A stretch of 64,000 nucleotides of DNA from Albitalea sp966211955 (GTDB taxonomy: Bacteria; Pseudomonadota; Gammaproteobacteria; Burkholderiales; Burkholderiaceae_C). Below are positions 44,180 through 53,164 of the stretch, one piece after another; position 1 is the stretch's first letter, and every line of letters begins with the position of its first letter. Position numbers and translations under genes: made by a program. Location of the stretch: contig CBIHOF010000010.1 of the NCBI GenBank assembly GCA_966211955.1, forward strand, positions 1-64,000, written 5' to 3'. Below the pieces are notes generated by a model. That model was given only the letters and a program-made list of their open reading frames with translations. It was not told the origin of the DNA and did no database searches.

Positions 44180-44737
44180 ATGGGCACCACACACGCGGCC
44201 ACGGCCGGCACTGGCCAGGGGACGCCGGACGGCTTCGACGTACTCGACGAATGCCACAGGAAGACGCTGTTTGCGCTCGGCAAGCTCGCTGCGCTCGTGT
44301 CGCGGCTCGTGCACATCGGCGCCGACACCGAGGCCCGGGCCATGGCCGCCGAAGTGGTGCAGCACTTTTCGGTGACGGTGCGGCGCCACCACGAAGACGA
44401 GGAACGCCACGTCTTTCCGAAGCTCGTGGCCGAGGGCAGCGACGAGGTGGTGCAAGCCGTGCTGCGGCTGCAGATCGACCACGACTGGCTCGAGGAGAAC
44501 TGGATGGAGCTGTCGCCCCAGCTCGACGCGGTGGCGCACGGACTCTCCTGGTACGACCTGGACGTGATACAGGAGGCGGCGCAGGTGTTCATCGCCTTGT
44601 CGCACGACCACATTGCGCTGGAGGAATCGTTCATCTATCCGCAGGCGAAGGCACGGCTCGATGCACGAGAGCGCGCCGGCATGGGGCGTGAGATGGCCGC
44701 GCGGCGCCGGCAGGCCCGGACAAAGTCGCCGGGCTGA
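44180..44737 (+). CDS. Hemerythrin-domain protein
   Basis: This 185-residue cytoplasmic four-helix protein is predicted to bind a di-iron centre and oxygen or NO. Iron-ligand candidates are in LDECHRKTLF, VRRHHEDEERHVF, LQIDHDWLEENW and LSHDHIALEESFIYPQ, in the hemerythrin order. The ATG at 44180 has AGGAG 8 nt upstream (MGTTHAATAG). It follows the usp gene, consistent with a role in the low-oxygen response as an oxygen store, sensor or iron-repair protein; which one cannot be said. Confidence 0.88.
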   Translation: MGTTHAATAGTGQGTPDGFDVLDECHRKTLFALGKLAALVSRLVHIGADTEARAMAAEVVQHFSVTVRRHHEDEERHVFPKLVAEGSDEVVQAVLRLQIDHDWLEENWMELSPQLDAVAHGLSWYDLDVIQEAAQVFIALSHDHIALEESFIYPQAKARLDARERAGMGREMAARRRQARTKSPG

Positions 44738-44787
44738 TCGGGCCGCCAAGCACACGCCCGCGCCTCAGGGCGCTGGCTGCGCCGAAG

Positions 44788-45729
44788 CTATGCCATCCTC
44801 AGAGCACGCCTGAGCGCGTCGGCGAGCTGGTCGATCGCCAGGCGTGCCGCATCGATGGCGCCGCCCATGCTGATGAAGCCGTGGCCGAGGGCCAGGTAGT
44901 CGACCAGCGTCACCTGCACGCCGGCGGCCATGAGTCGCTGCGCGTAGGCCAGCCCTTCGTCGTGCAGGATGTCGTGGCCGCCGAGCATCACGAGCGCAGG
45001 CGGCAGGCCGGAAAGGTCATCTGCCAGCATGGGTGCGACGCGGAAGTCGCGTCCGGGCTTGGTGTCTCCCAGGTAGTGCAGCATGAAGTACTCCGCGGCG
45101 CGCGTGCTGATCACATGGCCTTCGCCGTATTTGGCGTACGACGGGTATTCACCCGGCGATGCAGCCGTCATCGGATACACGAGCGCCTGATAGCGCACCT
45201 CCGGCCCGCCTTGTTCGCGCGCCTGCAGTGCCGTCACAGCGGCGAGCGTGCCGCCCGCGCTGTCGCCAGCGACCGCGATGCGCTGCGGATCCGCACCGAG
45301 CGATTCCGCGTTCTCATGCGCCCAGCGGAGCGCGGCCAGGCTGTCGTCCACGGCGGCCGGGAAGGGGTGCTCCGGCGCGAGGCGATAGTCCACCGACACC
45401 ACGACGCAATCGGATTGCAGCGAGAGCGTGCGGCACAGCGAGTCGTAGCCCGCCAGGTCGCCGAGCACGAAGCCGCCGCCGTGGTAGTAGACGACGAGCC
45501 CGCGGGCGTGCGCTGACTTGCCATGCGGCGTGTAGATGCGCAGCCCGATGCCGCCGCCCGGCCCCGCGATGCGCTGTTCGGACACGGCGACGTCCACGGG
45601 GGCGATGTCGGTCGCGCGCAGGATCTCGCGGTAGAAGCCGCGGCAGGCGGCCGGCGGCAGGTCGGCGAAGTCGGGGGCGCCTGCGGCGTGCGCGCCGTCA
45701 AGCAGGTTCTTGAGTTGCGGGTCGAGCAT
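44788..45729 (-). CDS. Alpha/beta hydrolase, hormone-sensitive-lipase family esterase
   Basis: This 313-residue cytoplasmic esterase has the oxyanion motif VYYHGGGFVLGD (about 78-90), nucleophile elbow GDSAGGTLAA (about 154-163), aspartate in GGHDILHDEG, and histidine in ALGHGFISMGG. It would cut short-chain or aromatic esters. It is the last gene of the sigma-54-type cluster and its ATG lies 32 bp inside the end of the RND transporter gene, with AAGGA upstream. The natural substrate is unknown. Confidence 0.9.
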   Translation of the reverse strand: MLDPQLKNLLDGAHAAGAPDFADLPPAACRGFYREILRATDIAPVDVAVSEQRIAGPGGGIGLRIYTPHGKSAHARGLVVYYHGGGFVLGDLAGYDSLCRTLSLQSDCVVVSVDYRLAPEHPFPAAVDDSLAALRWAHENAESLGADPQRIAVAGDSAGGTLAAVTALQAREQGGPEVRYQALVYPMTAASPGEYPSYAKYGEGHVISTRAAEYFMLHYLGDTKPGRDFRVAPMLADDLSGLPPALVMLGGHDILHDEGLAYAQRLMAAGVQVTLVDYLALGHGFISMGGAIDAARLAIDQLADALRRALRMA

Positions 45730-48151
45730 GGGTTGGTCCTTCGGGTTGAGACGACGCGGGATGAGACGACGCGGCAGGCGGGCGAAGCAGCCAGCATCCG
45801 AGCGCGGGCAGCAGCACGAGTGCGCCCAGCATGTTGAAGACGAACATGAACGCCAGCAGCACGCCCATGTCCGCCTGGAACTTGATGGGCGAGAGCGCCC
45901 AGGTGGCGACTGCCGCGGCCAGCGTCACGCCGGTGAGCAGCACGACGCGGCCGGTGAAGCGCAATGCATCGCGGTAGGCCTCGGCCAGCGATGCGCCGGC
46001 ACGCAGGCGGGCGAGCACGATGCTCAGCACGTACAGCGCGTAGTCCACCCCGATGCCCACGCCCAGGGCGATGACCGGCAAGGTCGCGACCTTCACGCCC
46101 AGGCCGAGCGCCACCATCAGCGCTTCGCCGAGGATGGAGGTGAGCGCGAGCGGCAGCACCGCCACGATCACCGCGCGCCATGAGCGGAAAGTCAGCCAGC
46201 ACAGCAGCACCACAGCACCGTAGACCCACAGCAGCATCTCGCGCATGGCCTGCTTGACGACGATGTTGGTCGCGGCGTCGATGCCGGCATTGCCGGCCGC
46301 GAGCTTGAAGGTGGCGTCCGCACTGTCGTTGGCCGCGGCAAACTTCTCCACGGTATCGACCACGCGCGTCAGCGTCTCGGCCTTGTGGTCTTGAAGGTAG
46401 ACGTACAGCGCCAGGAAGGAGCAGCTCTGGTTGAACAGCTCGCGGGATGCACGCGCCTGAACGCCGCCGAGCGCGCCTTCGTTCGGGATGAGTTCGAACC
46501 ACTTGAGGTTGCCCTCGTTGTAGCCGACGGTCGCGAGCTTCGACAACGCTGCCATCGAGTTGGTGGATTCGACACCGGGCAGCTGCTGCAACTGCCAGGC
46601 AAGCGTGTCCACCTTGGAGAGCGTCGCGTAGCGCACGCATTCGTCCACCGGCGTCGTGACCATCACGACCAGGATGTCCGAGCTTGCCGCGTAGTGCTGG
46701 GCGATGAACGCGTTGTCGCGGTTGTAGCGCGAGTCGGCGCGCAGTTCGGGCGCGCCGGGGTCGAGGTCGCCGATCTTCAAATGCAGGCTGGCGGCATAGC
46801 CCCCCACTGCGCAGAGGAGGGCGGCGCACAGCGCGATGGCGGCCGGACGCGGCTGGGTGAACCGTGCGAGCCAGGCCCAGATGCCTTGCTGCCGGGCCTC
46901 GGTCTCCGCGCGCAGGCTGCGTCGAGCGGCGCGCTCGCCGACTCCGATGTACGACAGCAGGATGGGCAGCAGCACGAGGTTGGTGAAGATCAGTGCCGCG
47001 ACGCCAATGCTCGCGATGATCGCGAGGTCTTGAATGACCTTGATGCGGATGAGCGCCAGCACCGCGAAGCCCACGGCATCGCACAGCAAGGCGGTGAGCC
47101 CGGCCACGAACAACCGGCGGAAGGTATAGCGCGCGGCCACCACGCGGTGCGTGCCGCGGCCGATGTCCTGCATGATGCCGTTCATCTTCTGCGCGCCATG
47201 GCTCATGCCGATGGCGAACACCAGGAATGGCACGAGCACGGAGTACGGGTCGAGCTCGAAGCCAAGCAGCGCGAGCAGGCCGAACTGCCACAGCACGGCC
47301 ACCAGCGAGCACGCGACGACAAGCAGCGTGCTGCGCCAGCAGTGGGTGTAGGCGTAGAGCACGCCGGCCGTGATGGCGAGCGCCACCACGAAGAACATGA
47401 GCACCTGCCGGAGGCCGTCAATGAGGTCGCCCGCGACCTTGGCGAAGCCGGTGACGTGGATGCGCACATGCTCGCCCTGGTACTTCTCGCGCAGCGATTC
47501 GATGCGGCGCGACAGCTCGCCGTAGTCGAGCGCCTGGCCTGTCTGCGGGCTCTTGTCCAGCAGAGGCACGAACAACATGCTCGACTTGAAGTCGCCGGCA
47601 ACGAGCTGGCCGATCTCCCCCGAGCGTTCGACGTTGGCCCGCAATTCGGCCAGGCTGCGCGAGCTGCCGTCGTAGCCGTCAGGAATCACCGGGCCGCCAT
47701 CGAGCCCGTCTTCCGTCACCGCCACCCAGCGCGTGCTCGGCGTCCACAGCGACTTCATGAACGGCCGGTCCACACCCGGCAGCAGGAACACCTCGTCGTT
47801 GATCTTCTGCAGCGTGGCGAGGTAGGCCGGGTCGAAGATCGTGCCCTGCGTGGTCTCGACGGAGATGCGCAGTGCGTTGCCTTGCCCCGCCAGATCGCCC
47901 TTGTGAGCGAGGTAGTTGACGATGTACGGGTGCTGCCTCGGAATCGTCTTCTCGAAGCTCGCGTTCAGCGCGAGCCGCGTGGCCTGCCAGCCCAGCAGCA
48001 GCGTGAGCAGCACGCACAGCGCGACGACGAGGCCGCGGTGATTGAAGAAGGCGCGCTCGATCATCGAGCCCGAGCGCGGGTCGAAGTCCTTCCGATGCGC
48101 GATCACCGGCTGGGTGTCGGCGGCGGGGTCGGCGGCGGGGTCGAGGTTCAA
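45698..48151 (-). CDS. RND/MMPL-family transporter
   Basis: This 817-residue inner-membrane transporter has about twelve helices in two halves, each preceded by a large periplasmic loop. The first helix is GLVVALCVLLTLLLGWQATRLAL, the sterol-sensing-like region follows near 250-400 (LVPFLVFAIGMSHGAQKMNGI), and the repeat is near 650-800 (VIALGVGIGVDYALYVLSIV). Relatives move lipids or other hydrophobic molecules. It lies 16 nt after the Ycf48-like gene, in the typical DUF1302-DUF1329-Ycf48-RND order. Confidence 0.9.
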   Translation of the reverse strand: MNLDPAADPAADTQPVIAHRKDFDPRSGSMIERAFFNHRGLVVALCVLLTLLLGWQATRLALNASFEKTIPRQHPYIVNYLAHKGDLAGQGNALRISVETTQGTIFDPAYLATLQKINDEVFLLPGVDRPFMKSLWTPSTRWVAVTEDGLDGGPVIPDGYDGSSRSLAELRANVERSGEIGQLVAGDFKSSMLFVPLLDKSPQTGQALDYGELSRRIESLREKYQGEHVRIHVTGFAKVAGDLIDGLRQVLMFFVVALAITAGVLYAYTHCWRSTLLVVACSLVAVLWQFGLLALLGFELDPYSVLVPFLVFAIGMSHGAQKMNGIMQDIGRGTHRVVAARYTFRRLFVAGLTALLCDAVGFAVLALIRIKVIQDLAIIASIGVAALIFTNLVLLPILLSYIGVGERAARRSLRAETEARQQGIWAWLARFTQPRPAAIALCAALLCAVGGYAASLHLKIGDLDPGAPELRADSRYNRDNAFIAQHYAASSDILVVMVTTPVDECVRYATLSKVDTLAWQLQQLPGVESTNSMAALSKLATVGYNEGNLKWFELIPNEGALGGVQARASRELFNQSCSFLALYVYLQDHKAETLTRVVDTVEKFAAANDSADATFKLAAGNAGIDAATNIVVKQAMREMLLWVYGAVVLLCWLTFRSWRAVIVAVLPLALTSILGEALMVALGLGVKVATLPVIALGVGIGVDYALYVLSIVLARLRAGASLAEAYRDALRFTGRVVLLTGVTLAAAVATWALSPIKFQADMGVLLAFMFVFNMLGALVLLPALGCWLLRPPAASSHPASSQPEGPTHARPATQEPA

Positions 48152-48167
48152 TCGGTTCTCCAGGAAG

Positions 48168-49214
48168 TCAATCGCGCCGCACGCCGCGCAAGCTCGTGAT
48201 CACGCGCTTGCCGTCGGCCGCTTGGGCAAGGCCGGAGGCGGGCAGGTTGTCGCGCGCGGGTTGGCGGGCAAAACTGCGGCCGCTGTCGCGGCTGACGAGC
48301 ACGTCACCGTTTTGCGCGAGCAGCGCCAGCGCGCCATCGGCGAACTCGATGCCGGCCACGATGGACACCGCAACGCCTGTGTCCACCGGCTCCCAGCTCG
48401 CGCCGCGATCGCCCGAGCGGTAGGCGTGGCCGCGCAGGCCATACGCCAGCAGCAAGCCGTCACGCGTCGCCAAAAGGCCGAAGAAGCTGCCGTTGTAGGG
48501 TGAGGCAAGGGCGGTAAAGCTCGCGCCGTTGTCGGTGGAGCGCAGCAGCAGGCCTTGCTCGCCAGCGATGACGATGGTGTCGCCGAGCACACGCACGCCG
48601 TACAGGTGCAGCCCCTTCGGGTTGGGCAGCCGCCCGGTGATCGGCAGCCAGTGCGCGCCGCCGTCGCCGGTCTCGAAGGCGAGGCCGTAAGCGCCGACCA
48701 CATAGCTCCTCGATGGCGATGCGATCTCGATGTCGAGGAAAGGCTTGTCCGGCCCTTCGGCGACGAGTCGCTGCGCGCGATGGAGCAGGGCCGCGTCGCC
48801 GCCGCGTTGCGCCGCGGACACCATCGACCGGGCCGCGGCCACGCCATCAAGTTGCATCGCCCACGTGGTGCCACCGTCGGCGCTGTGAAGCACGGCGCCC
48901 AGGTGGCCGACAGCCCATCCGTCGTGATCGTCTGCAAAGCGCACGGCGGTCAGCGTGGCCTGCATCGGCACCTGGGCCTGATGCCAACTGGTGCCGTTGT
49001 CATCGGAGAGCAGCACAGTGCCGCGCTCACCCACCGCCACCAGCCGCTTCCCCGCCCGGGCAACCGCCAAGGTGGCGGCGCCCAATGCACGCGGCGTCTG
49101 CACGGCGGGCTGTGTCAGCGCACGCGGCAGCGTGTCTGCTGCCGACGCAGACGACGCCCATGCGAACGGTGCCGCGGCGAACGCGGCCGCCGCCAGCAGT
49201 GCGCGAGCCTTCAT
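48168..49214 (-). CDS. Ycf48/BNR-repeat exported protein
   Basis: This 348-residue exported beta-propeller protein has a signal peptide (about 1-26) and repeated LLSDDNGTSW-, VLHSADGGTTW-, LLRSTDNGASF- and YRSGDRGASW-like Asp-box repeats, the pattern of Ycf48/Hcf136-like proteins. It has nothing to do with photosynthesis here; such proteins recur between DUF1329 and RND genes and probably act in the periplasm. Its ATG overlaps the DUF1329 stop by one base. Confidence 0.85.
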   Translation of the reverse strand: MKARALLAAAAFAAAPFAWASSASAADTLPRALTQPAVQTPRALGAATLAVARAGKRLVAVGERGTVLLSDDNGTSWHQAQVPMQATLTAVRFADDHDGWAVGHLGAVLHSADGGTTWAMQLDGVAAARSMVSAAQRGGDAALLHRAQRLVAEGPDKPFLDIEIASPSRSYVVGAYGLAFETGDGGAHWLPITGRLPNPKGLHLYGVRVLGDTIVIAGEQGLLLRSTDNGASFTALASPYNGSFFGLLATRDGLLLAYGLRGHAYRSGDRGASWEPVDTGVAVSIVAGIEFADGALALLAQNGDVLVSRDSGRSFARQPARDNLPASGLAQAADGKRVITSLRGVRRD

Positions 49215-50572
49215 CAGCGGCTGCCCTCGTTCGCCAGCTCCTCGGGGCTGAAGAAGGAGCGCGGAATCGGCGGCAGCATTTCGTACTGGCGCGGCAACTC
49301 GTTGGACGCCATGTTGAGGTAGTAGGCGCCGGTCTGCAGGTCATAGCCGCCCCACAGCACGAAGGTGGTCACCGCGGGAACGTCGGGCGCCAGCAGCGTG
49401 AGCGAATAGTTGGTGCGCCACAGCTGGCCCTTCGCATCCCAACCATCGAAGAGCACGATCTGCCACGAGTCTTCGTCGATGTAGTACTTGCGCTTGGGAA
49501 CCACGTGGCGCTTGCCGTCGGCGAGCGTGGCCTCCACCTCCCACACGCGGTGCAGTTCCCAACGCACCTGCGACGGGTTCAGCGTGTTCGGCGTGACGAG
49601 ATCGTCCACCTTCGCCGATGCCGCGCGGTTGTTGTTGTAGGGGATCAAGAGTTCCTTCTTGCCGACGAGCTTGAGCTGGTACTTGTCGATCGGCCCGAAC
49701 AGCATGAAGGCCTCGTCGAAGAGCCCGATGCCCGAGGTGACGGAATCCGGCGTGTCGTAGGCCACCGACGGCGCCTTGCGCACGCGACGCTGGCCCACGA
49801 GGTATTGCCACAGGCCGCGCGGATGGGCCGCGCTCGTGCCGTCGTGCGCGAGGATGGCCTCGCCCGCCTTCGACCCCGGCGCATCGACCACGAACTTGCC
49901 CTGCTGGTAGAAGCCATCGAACTTTTCCAGGCTGCCGTTCTTGTCGTAGTAGCCGCGGTGCACGGTCTGCACGCCGCCCGACGCCATCGCACGCTTGCCG
50001 TCGGCGGTGACGACGAACACGCGCACGGGCATGGTGAAGTCGCTGCCCATCCACGAGAGGCGGTGGTTCCAGATCGCTTCGTAGCCGTCCTTCGGAATCG
50101 GGAAGGGAATGCCGCCGTAAGCGCCTTCGACGCCATAGCCGCCATCCACCGTCTTGGCGCGGGTGGCGTTCTTCATCGTGTTGTCGTAGACCCATTGCGG
50201 CGCAGCAGCCGTGCGGTGCGTGGGGTACACGTCGACCCGGAAGCCGGGGTACTTCTTCATCAAGGCCTTCACGCCGTCGCTCAGGTGGACGTCGTGTTGC
50301 GCCATGGTCTTCGCGTCGACCGAGTAAAGCGGCTTCTCCGCCGCGAAGGGGTCGGGCCGCGGCGCGCCGTTGCGGTAGCCGCTGCTGGCTTGCGTGAGGC
50401 CGCCTTCCCAGCCGGGGATGCTGCCGTCCTTGTTGCCGGCGCGTTCGGCGCCGACGGGGGTGAGCGATGTCTTGAGCTTGGCGGCTTCGTCGGCCGTGGC
50501 GGTGGCCGAGGCGATGCCGGGGCAGATCGCGATGAGCGCGATCAGGGGTGCGAATGCGATGTGGGATTTCAT
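49214..50572 (-). CDS. DUF1329 outer-membrane-associated protein
   Basis: This 452-residue exported protein has a signal peptide (IAFAPLIALIAICPGIASA). The family blocks LTPVGAERAGNKDGSIPGWEGGL (about 37-59) and VPKRKYYIDEDSWQIVLFDGWDAKGQLWR (about 370-398) are diagnostic of DUF1329, which has a LolA/LolB-like lipid-binding fold. It probably carries a hydrophobic molecule across the periplasm with the RND transporter and DUF1302 protein. Confidence 0.9.
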   Translation of the reverse strand: MKSHIAFAPLIALIAICPGIASATATADEAAKLKTSLTPVGAERAGNKDGSIPGWEGGLTQASSGYRNGAPRPDPFAAEKPLYSVDAKTMAQHDVHLSDGVKALMKKYPGFRVDVYPTHRTAAAPQWVYDNTMKNATRAKTVDGGYGVEGAYGGIPFPIPKDGYEAIWNHRLSWMGSDFTMPVRVFVVTADGKRAMASGGVQTVHRGYYDKNGSLEKFDGFYQQGKFVVDAPGSKAGEAILAHDGTSAAHPRGLWQYLVGQRRVRKAPSVAYDTPDSVTSGIGLFDEAFMLFGPIDKYQLKLVGKKELLIPYNNNRAASAKVDDLVTPNTLNPSQVRWELHRVWEVEATLADGKRHVVPKRKYYIDEDSWQIVLFDGWDAKGQLWRTNYSLTLLAPDVPAVTTFVLWGGYDLQTGAYYLNMASNELPRQYEMLPPIPRSFFSPEELANEGSR

Positions 50573-50592
50573 GCTTGAAGTCCTGCGAAAGT

Positions 50593-52317
50593 TCAGAAGG
50601 TGCGCGAGACGGCGAGGGACACGAAGGCGCGGTCCCGCAGCGATTGCGCGAAGGTCAGCTGGCGCGGCGTGCCGGCGCCTGGCACCAGCGTTTCAGTGAA
50701 GGTCTTCGCGCGGCCGAAGTAGTCGCTGTAGTTCAGCGCCACGTTCCAGGCGTTCTGGTACTTGCCCTTCAAGCCGATGCTGTACTCGCCTGCATCCGAC
50801 GCGCCGCCTGCGAAGTTGAAGATGGCGGAAGAGCGGCCACCGAAGTTCCACGCCAGGCCGATCGGCACCGACAGGTCCAGCCCAGGGGCGACCTGGAAGT
50901 ACTGCGGCTCGAACAGCATGCGAAACGCGAAGGCGCTGCGCGTGGTGTTCGGGTCCAGGCCACCCAGGCCCGATCCGGCGTAGGGCGCGAAGATGTCCTG
51001 TGTCACCTTGAGCCGGTGGTTCCACGCGAGCTCGGCCACGGCTGCACCGCCTTGCCACAACGCGTTGGGCTGCAGCACGTAGATGCCGGACAACTGCAGG
51101 TGCGCGGTGTTGCCAACGGCATAGCAGGGGTTGGCCGCGTTGTCGCAGCTCGCGACAGGGCCGAGCCCGAGCACGGCGGGGTCGCTGGTCAGGGGCGCAT
51201 TCCAGCGCAGCGAACCTTCGAGCGCCCAGTTGAGCTGCCCGATCGACGAGGTGACGCTGGCGCCCAGCGTCTTCACCGCCTGCGCATAGGCGAGGTGGAC
51301 GTTGCCGTTGACGAAGTCGAACACCGGCACCGCCGGCGTCTTCTCGTGATAGCGCGCCGCATAGAAGCCGAACTCGTAGTCGCTGCCCTGCGGCGTCCAG
51401 CGCAGTTGCACGCCGCCTTGCCCGCTGTTTCGCGGCTCGAGGTCCTTGCTGCTGTCGTAGCTCAGCGTGATCGGGTTGCCGCTCGGGTCCACGCCGAAGT
51501 TGACGGTGCCGGTGCCGACGTAGTCCTGGTTCGAGAAGTAGCTGCCGACGCCCGGGATCTTGCTCGGCCGCCACTTGAGCTGAAGGTAGGCACCGAGGCT
51601 CAGGCCTTGCGCGAGCTGCAGCGAGCCCGAGACTTGCTCCACCGGCAGCAGCACTTCCTTGAACTGCCAGCCCGGCACCGAGACGATCTTCGCGACGTCC
51701 ACCGGCCCTTGCGCATTGGCGATGCCGTTCTGCCCGAAGAAGAGGCTCTCGCCCCACTGCAGCGTGTGTCGGCCAAGACGCACCGTGCCCGGCATGCCGC
51801 CGACGTCGCCCTTGAGGTACACGAAGGCATCGAGCAGTTCGCTGCCCTGGCCATGCTGGCGCCGCGTGTCGGGCAGGAAGGCGTTGCTCGCCTGGCCGGG
51901 GAAGGTGTTGGCGGTGGAGATGATGGTGCCCGTCGGCATGCCGCCGACATGGACTTCGGTGCCGGTGTAGTCGTTGCTGCGCAGGTAGACGCTGTCGTGC
52001 CAGGCGTTGGCGCTGACGCGCGCGCCGAAGCTCTTCCCCTTGATGTCGAACTCGGCCAGCAGGTCCAGCCGGTTCGAGATGAGTCCGCGCTTGAAGTTGT
52101 GGTCGCCGTCATCTTCGTTGACGCTGCCGGGGTCGGTGGCGACGTCGAATTGCGTGAGGGCGGGTGACGGGTTCTTCAGTCGATAGCCGGCGCTGTATTT
52201 GGGCGTGAGGTCCAGCCTCGTCTTGATGTCCGAATCGGGGGTGTCGATGTCGAAGGCGTGGGCGGCGGGCAGCGCGAGCGCTGCCGCCACCGCAACGCAG
52301 GTGCGGCGGTAGTTCAA
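50593..52317 (-). CDS. DUF1302 outer-membrane protein
   Basis: This 574-residue exported protein has a signal peptide (CVAVAAALALPAAHA), then long beta-strand-rich sequence ending in an aromatic residue (FVSLAVSRTF), as outer-membrane barrels do. The family blocks FKRGLISNRLDLLAEFD and LRLGRHTLQWGESLFFGQNGI are typical of DUF1302. It is predicted to be the outer-membrane channel of a hydrophobic-compound transport route. It is placed between the SDR and DUF1329 genes. Confidence 0.9.
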   Translation of the reverse strand: MNYRRTCVAVAAALALPAAHAFDIDTPDSDIKTRLDLTPKYSAGYRLKNPSPALTQFDVATDPGSVNEDDGDHNFKRGLISNRLDLLAEFDIKGKSFGARVSANAWHDSVYLRSNDYTGTEVHVGGMPTGTIISTANTFPGQASNAFLPDTRRQHGQGSELLDAFVYLKGDVGGMPGTVRLGRHTLQWGESLFFGQNGIANAQGPVDVAKIVSVPGWQFKEVLLPVEQVSGSLQLAQGLSLGAYLQLKWRPSKIPGVGSYFSNQDYVGTGTVNFGVDPSGNPITLSYDSSKDLEPRNSGQGGVQLRWTPQGSDYEFGFYAARYHEKTPAVPVFDFVNGNVHLAYAQAVKTLGASVTSSIGQLNWALEGSLRWNAPLTSDPAVLGLGPVASCDNAANPCYAVGNTAHLQLSGIYVLQPNALWQGGAAVAELAWNHRLKVTQDIFAPYAGSGLGGLDPNTTRSAFAFRMLFEPQYFQVAPGLDLSVPIGLAWNFGGRSSAIFNFAGGASDAGEYSIGLKGKYQNAWNVALNYSDYFGRAKTFTETLVPGAGTPRQLTFAQSLRDRAFVSLAVSRTF

Positions 52318-52367
52318 GTTGTCTCCTCGGTGGTGGAAAGTCGTGCGCCTCTGTGGGCGCTAGAAGC

Positions 52368-53135
52368 TCAGATGTAGGTCGACGCCAGCCCTCCATCGAC
52401 CGGCAGGTTGATGCCGCTGACCCAGCGCGATGCGTCGTCGCACAGGAAGGCGATGACCGGCGCGACCTCGTCGCTGAAGGCAGGGCGCTTCATGCGGTGC
52501 GCATCGGCCTGCACGCGGTCGGCACCCAGCATCGCGACGAAGTCGCCGAGGATGGGGGTGAACACCGGGCCGGGCGCGACGCAGTTCATGCGCACGCCGC
52601 GTTCGAGGAAGATCTTCTGCGACTGCGTGAGCGTCCAGACGATCAGCGCTTCCTTGAAGTACTGGTAGCAGGTGGCCTGCTCCACTGGGTGGTCGCGCAG
52701 CCATTGCGCGCCGTCGGCAAAGCTCGTGGTCGCCGCGAGTTCGCGATGCAACTCCAGCCGCTCGGGCCACTGCGCGCCGAGGATGGACGAGATGTTCACG
52801 ATCGCGGCACCTGCCGGCATGCGCGCCAGGACGCCGAGCGTGAGATGCCGCAAGCCGAGGTAGTTGACGCGTGCCACTGCATCCGAGGGCGCGGTGCCGG
52901 GCACGCCGGCGATGTTGGCCAGCGCATCGATGCGCTCGGGCAGTTGCGCGATGGCCGCGTCGATCGATTTCGTGTCGCCGAGGTCGGCCTTCACGAAGCC
53001 GTCGAGCGAGAGCGTCGGGTCGTTGCGGTCGATGCCGATCACGCGAGCCCCTTGCAGGCGTGCGAGCTTGGCGAAATCGGCACCGATGCCCGAGCAGCAG
53101 CCGGTGACGACGATGGTCTTGTTGGCGAGTGTCAT
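52368..53135 (-). CDS. Short-chain dehydrogenase, coniferyl-alcohol/3-alpha-hydroxysteroid dehydrogenase type
   Basis: This 255-residue NAD(P)-dependent oxidoreductase has the nucleotide motif VVTGCCSGIGADFAK (TGxxxGxG, about 9-23), ANIAGV (NxAG), NISSIL, and the catalytic YQYFK (YxxxK). Its closest named type by layout is coniferyl alcohol dehydrogenase CalA and 3-alpha-hydroxysteroid dehydrogenase, which share the short spacing between NISS and the YxxxK. It would oxidise an alcohol to an aldehyde or ketone, feeding the adjacent aldehyde dehydrogenase. AAGGAG lies before the ATG at 53135. Confidence 0.88.
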   Translation of the reverse strand: MTLANKTIVVTGCCSGIGADFAKLARLQGARVIGIDRNDPTLSLDGFVKADLGDTKSIDAAIAQLPERIDALANIAGVPGTAPSDAVARVNYLGLRHLTLGVLARMPAGAAIVNISSILGAQWPERLELHRELAATTSFADGAQWLRDHPVEQATCYQYFKEALIVWTLTQSQKIFLERGVRMNCVAPGPVFTPILGDFVAMLGADRVQADAHRMKRPAFSDEVAPVIAFLCDDASRWVSGINLPVDGGLASTYI

Positions 53136-53164
53136 GGGGTTGTCTCCTTCAGATCGTGAGAACT

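Noticed and set aside
42643..44634. A 663-codon minus-strand frame including the tandem usp gene
   Set aside because: Only the last 283 codons are Usp sequence; the rest is antisense to the + strand usp and hemerythrin genes, so the start was moved to 43491.
48168..49214. Photosystem assembly role for the Ycf48-like protein
   Set aside because: No photosynthesis genes are present; the Asp-box propeller occurs in DUF1302/DUF1329/RND clusters of non-photosynthetic bacteria.
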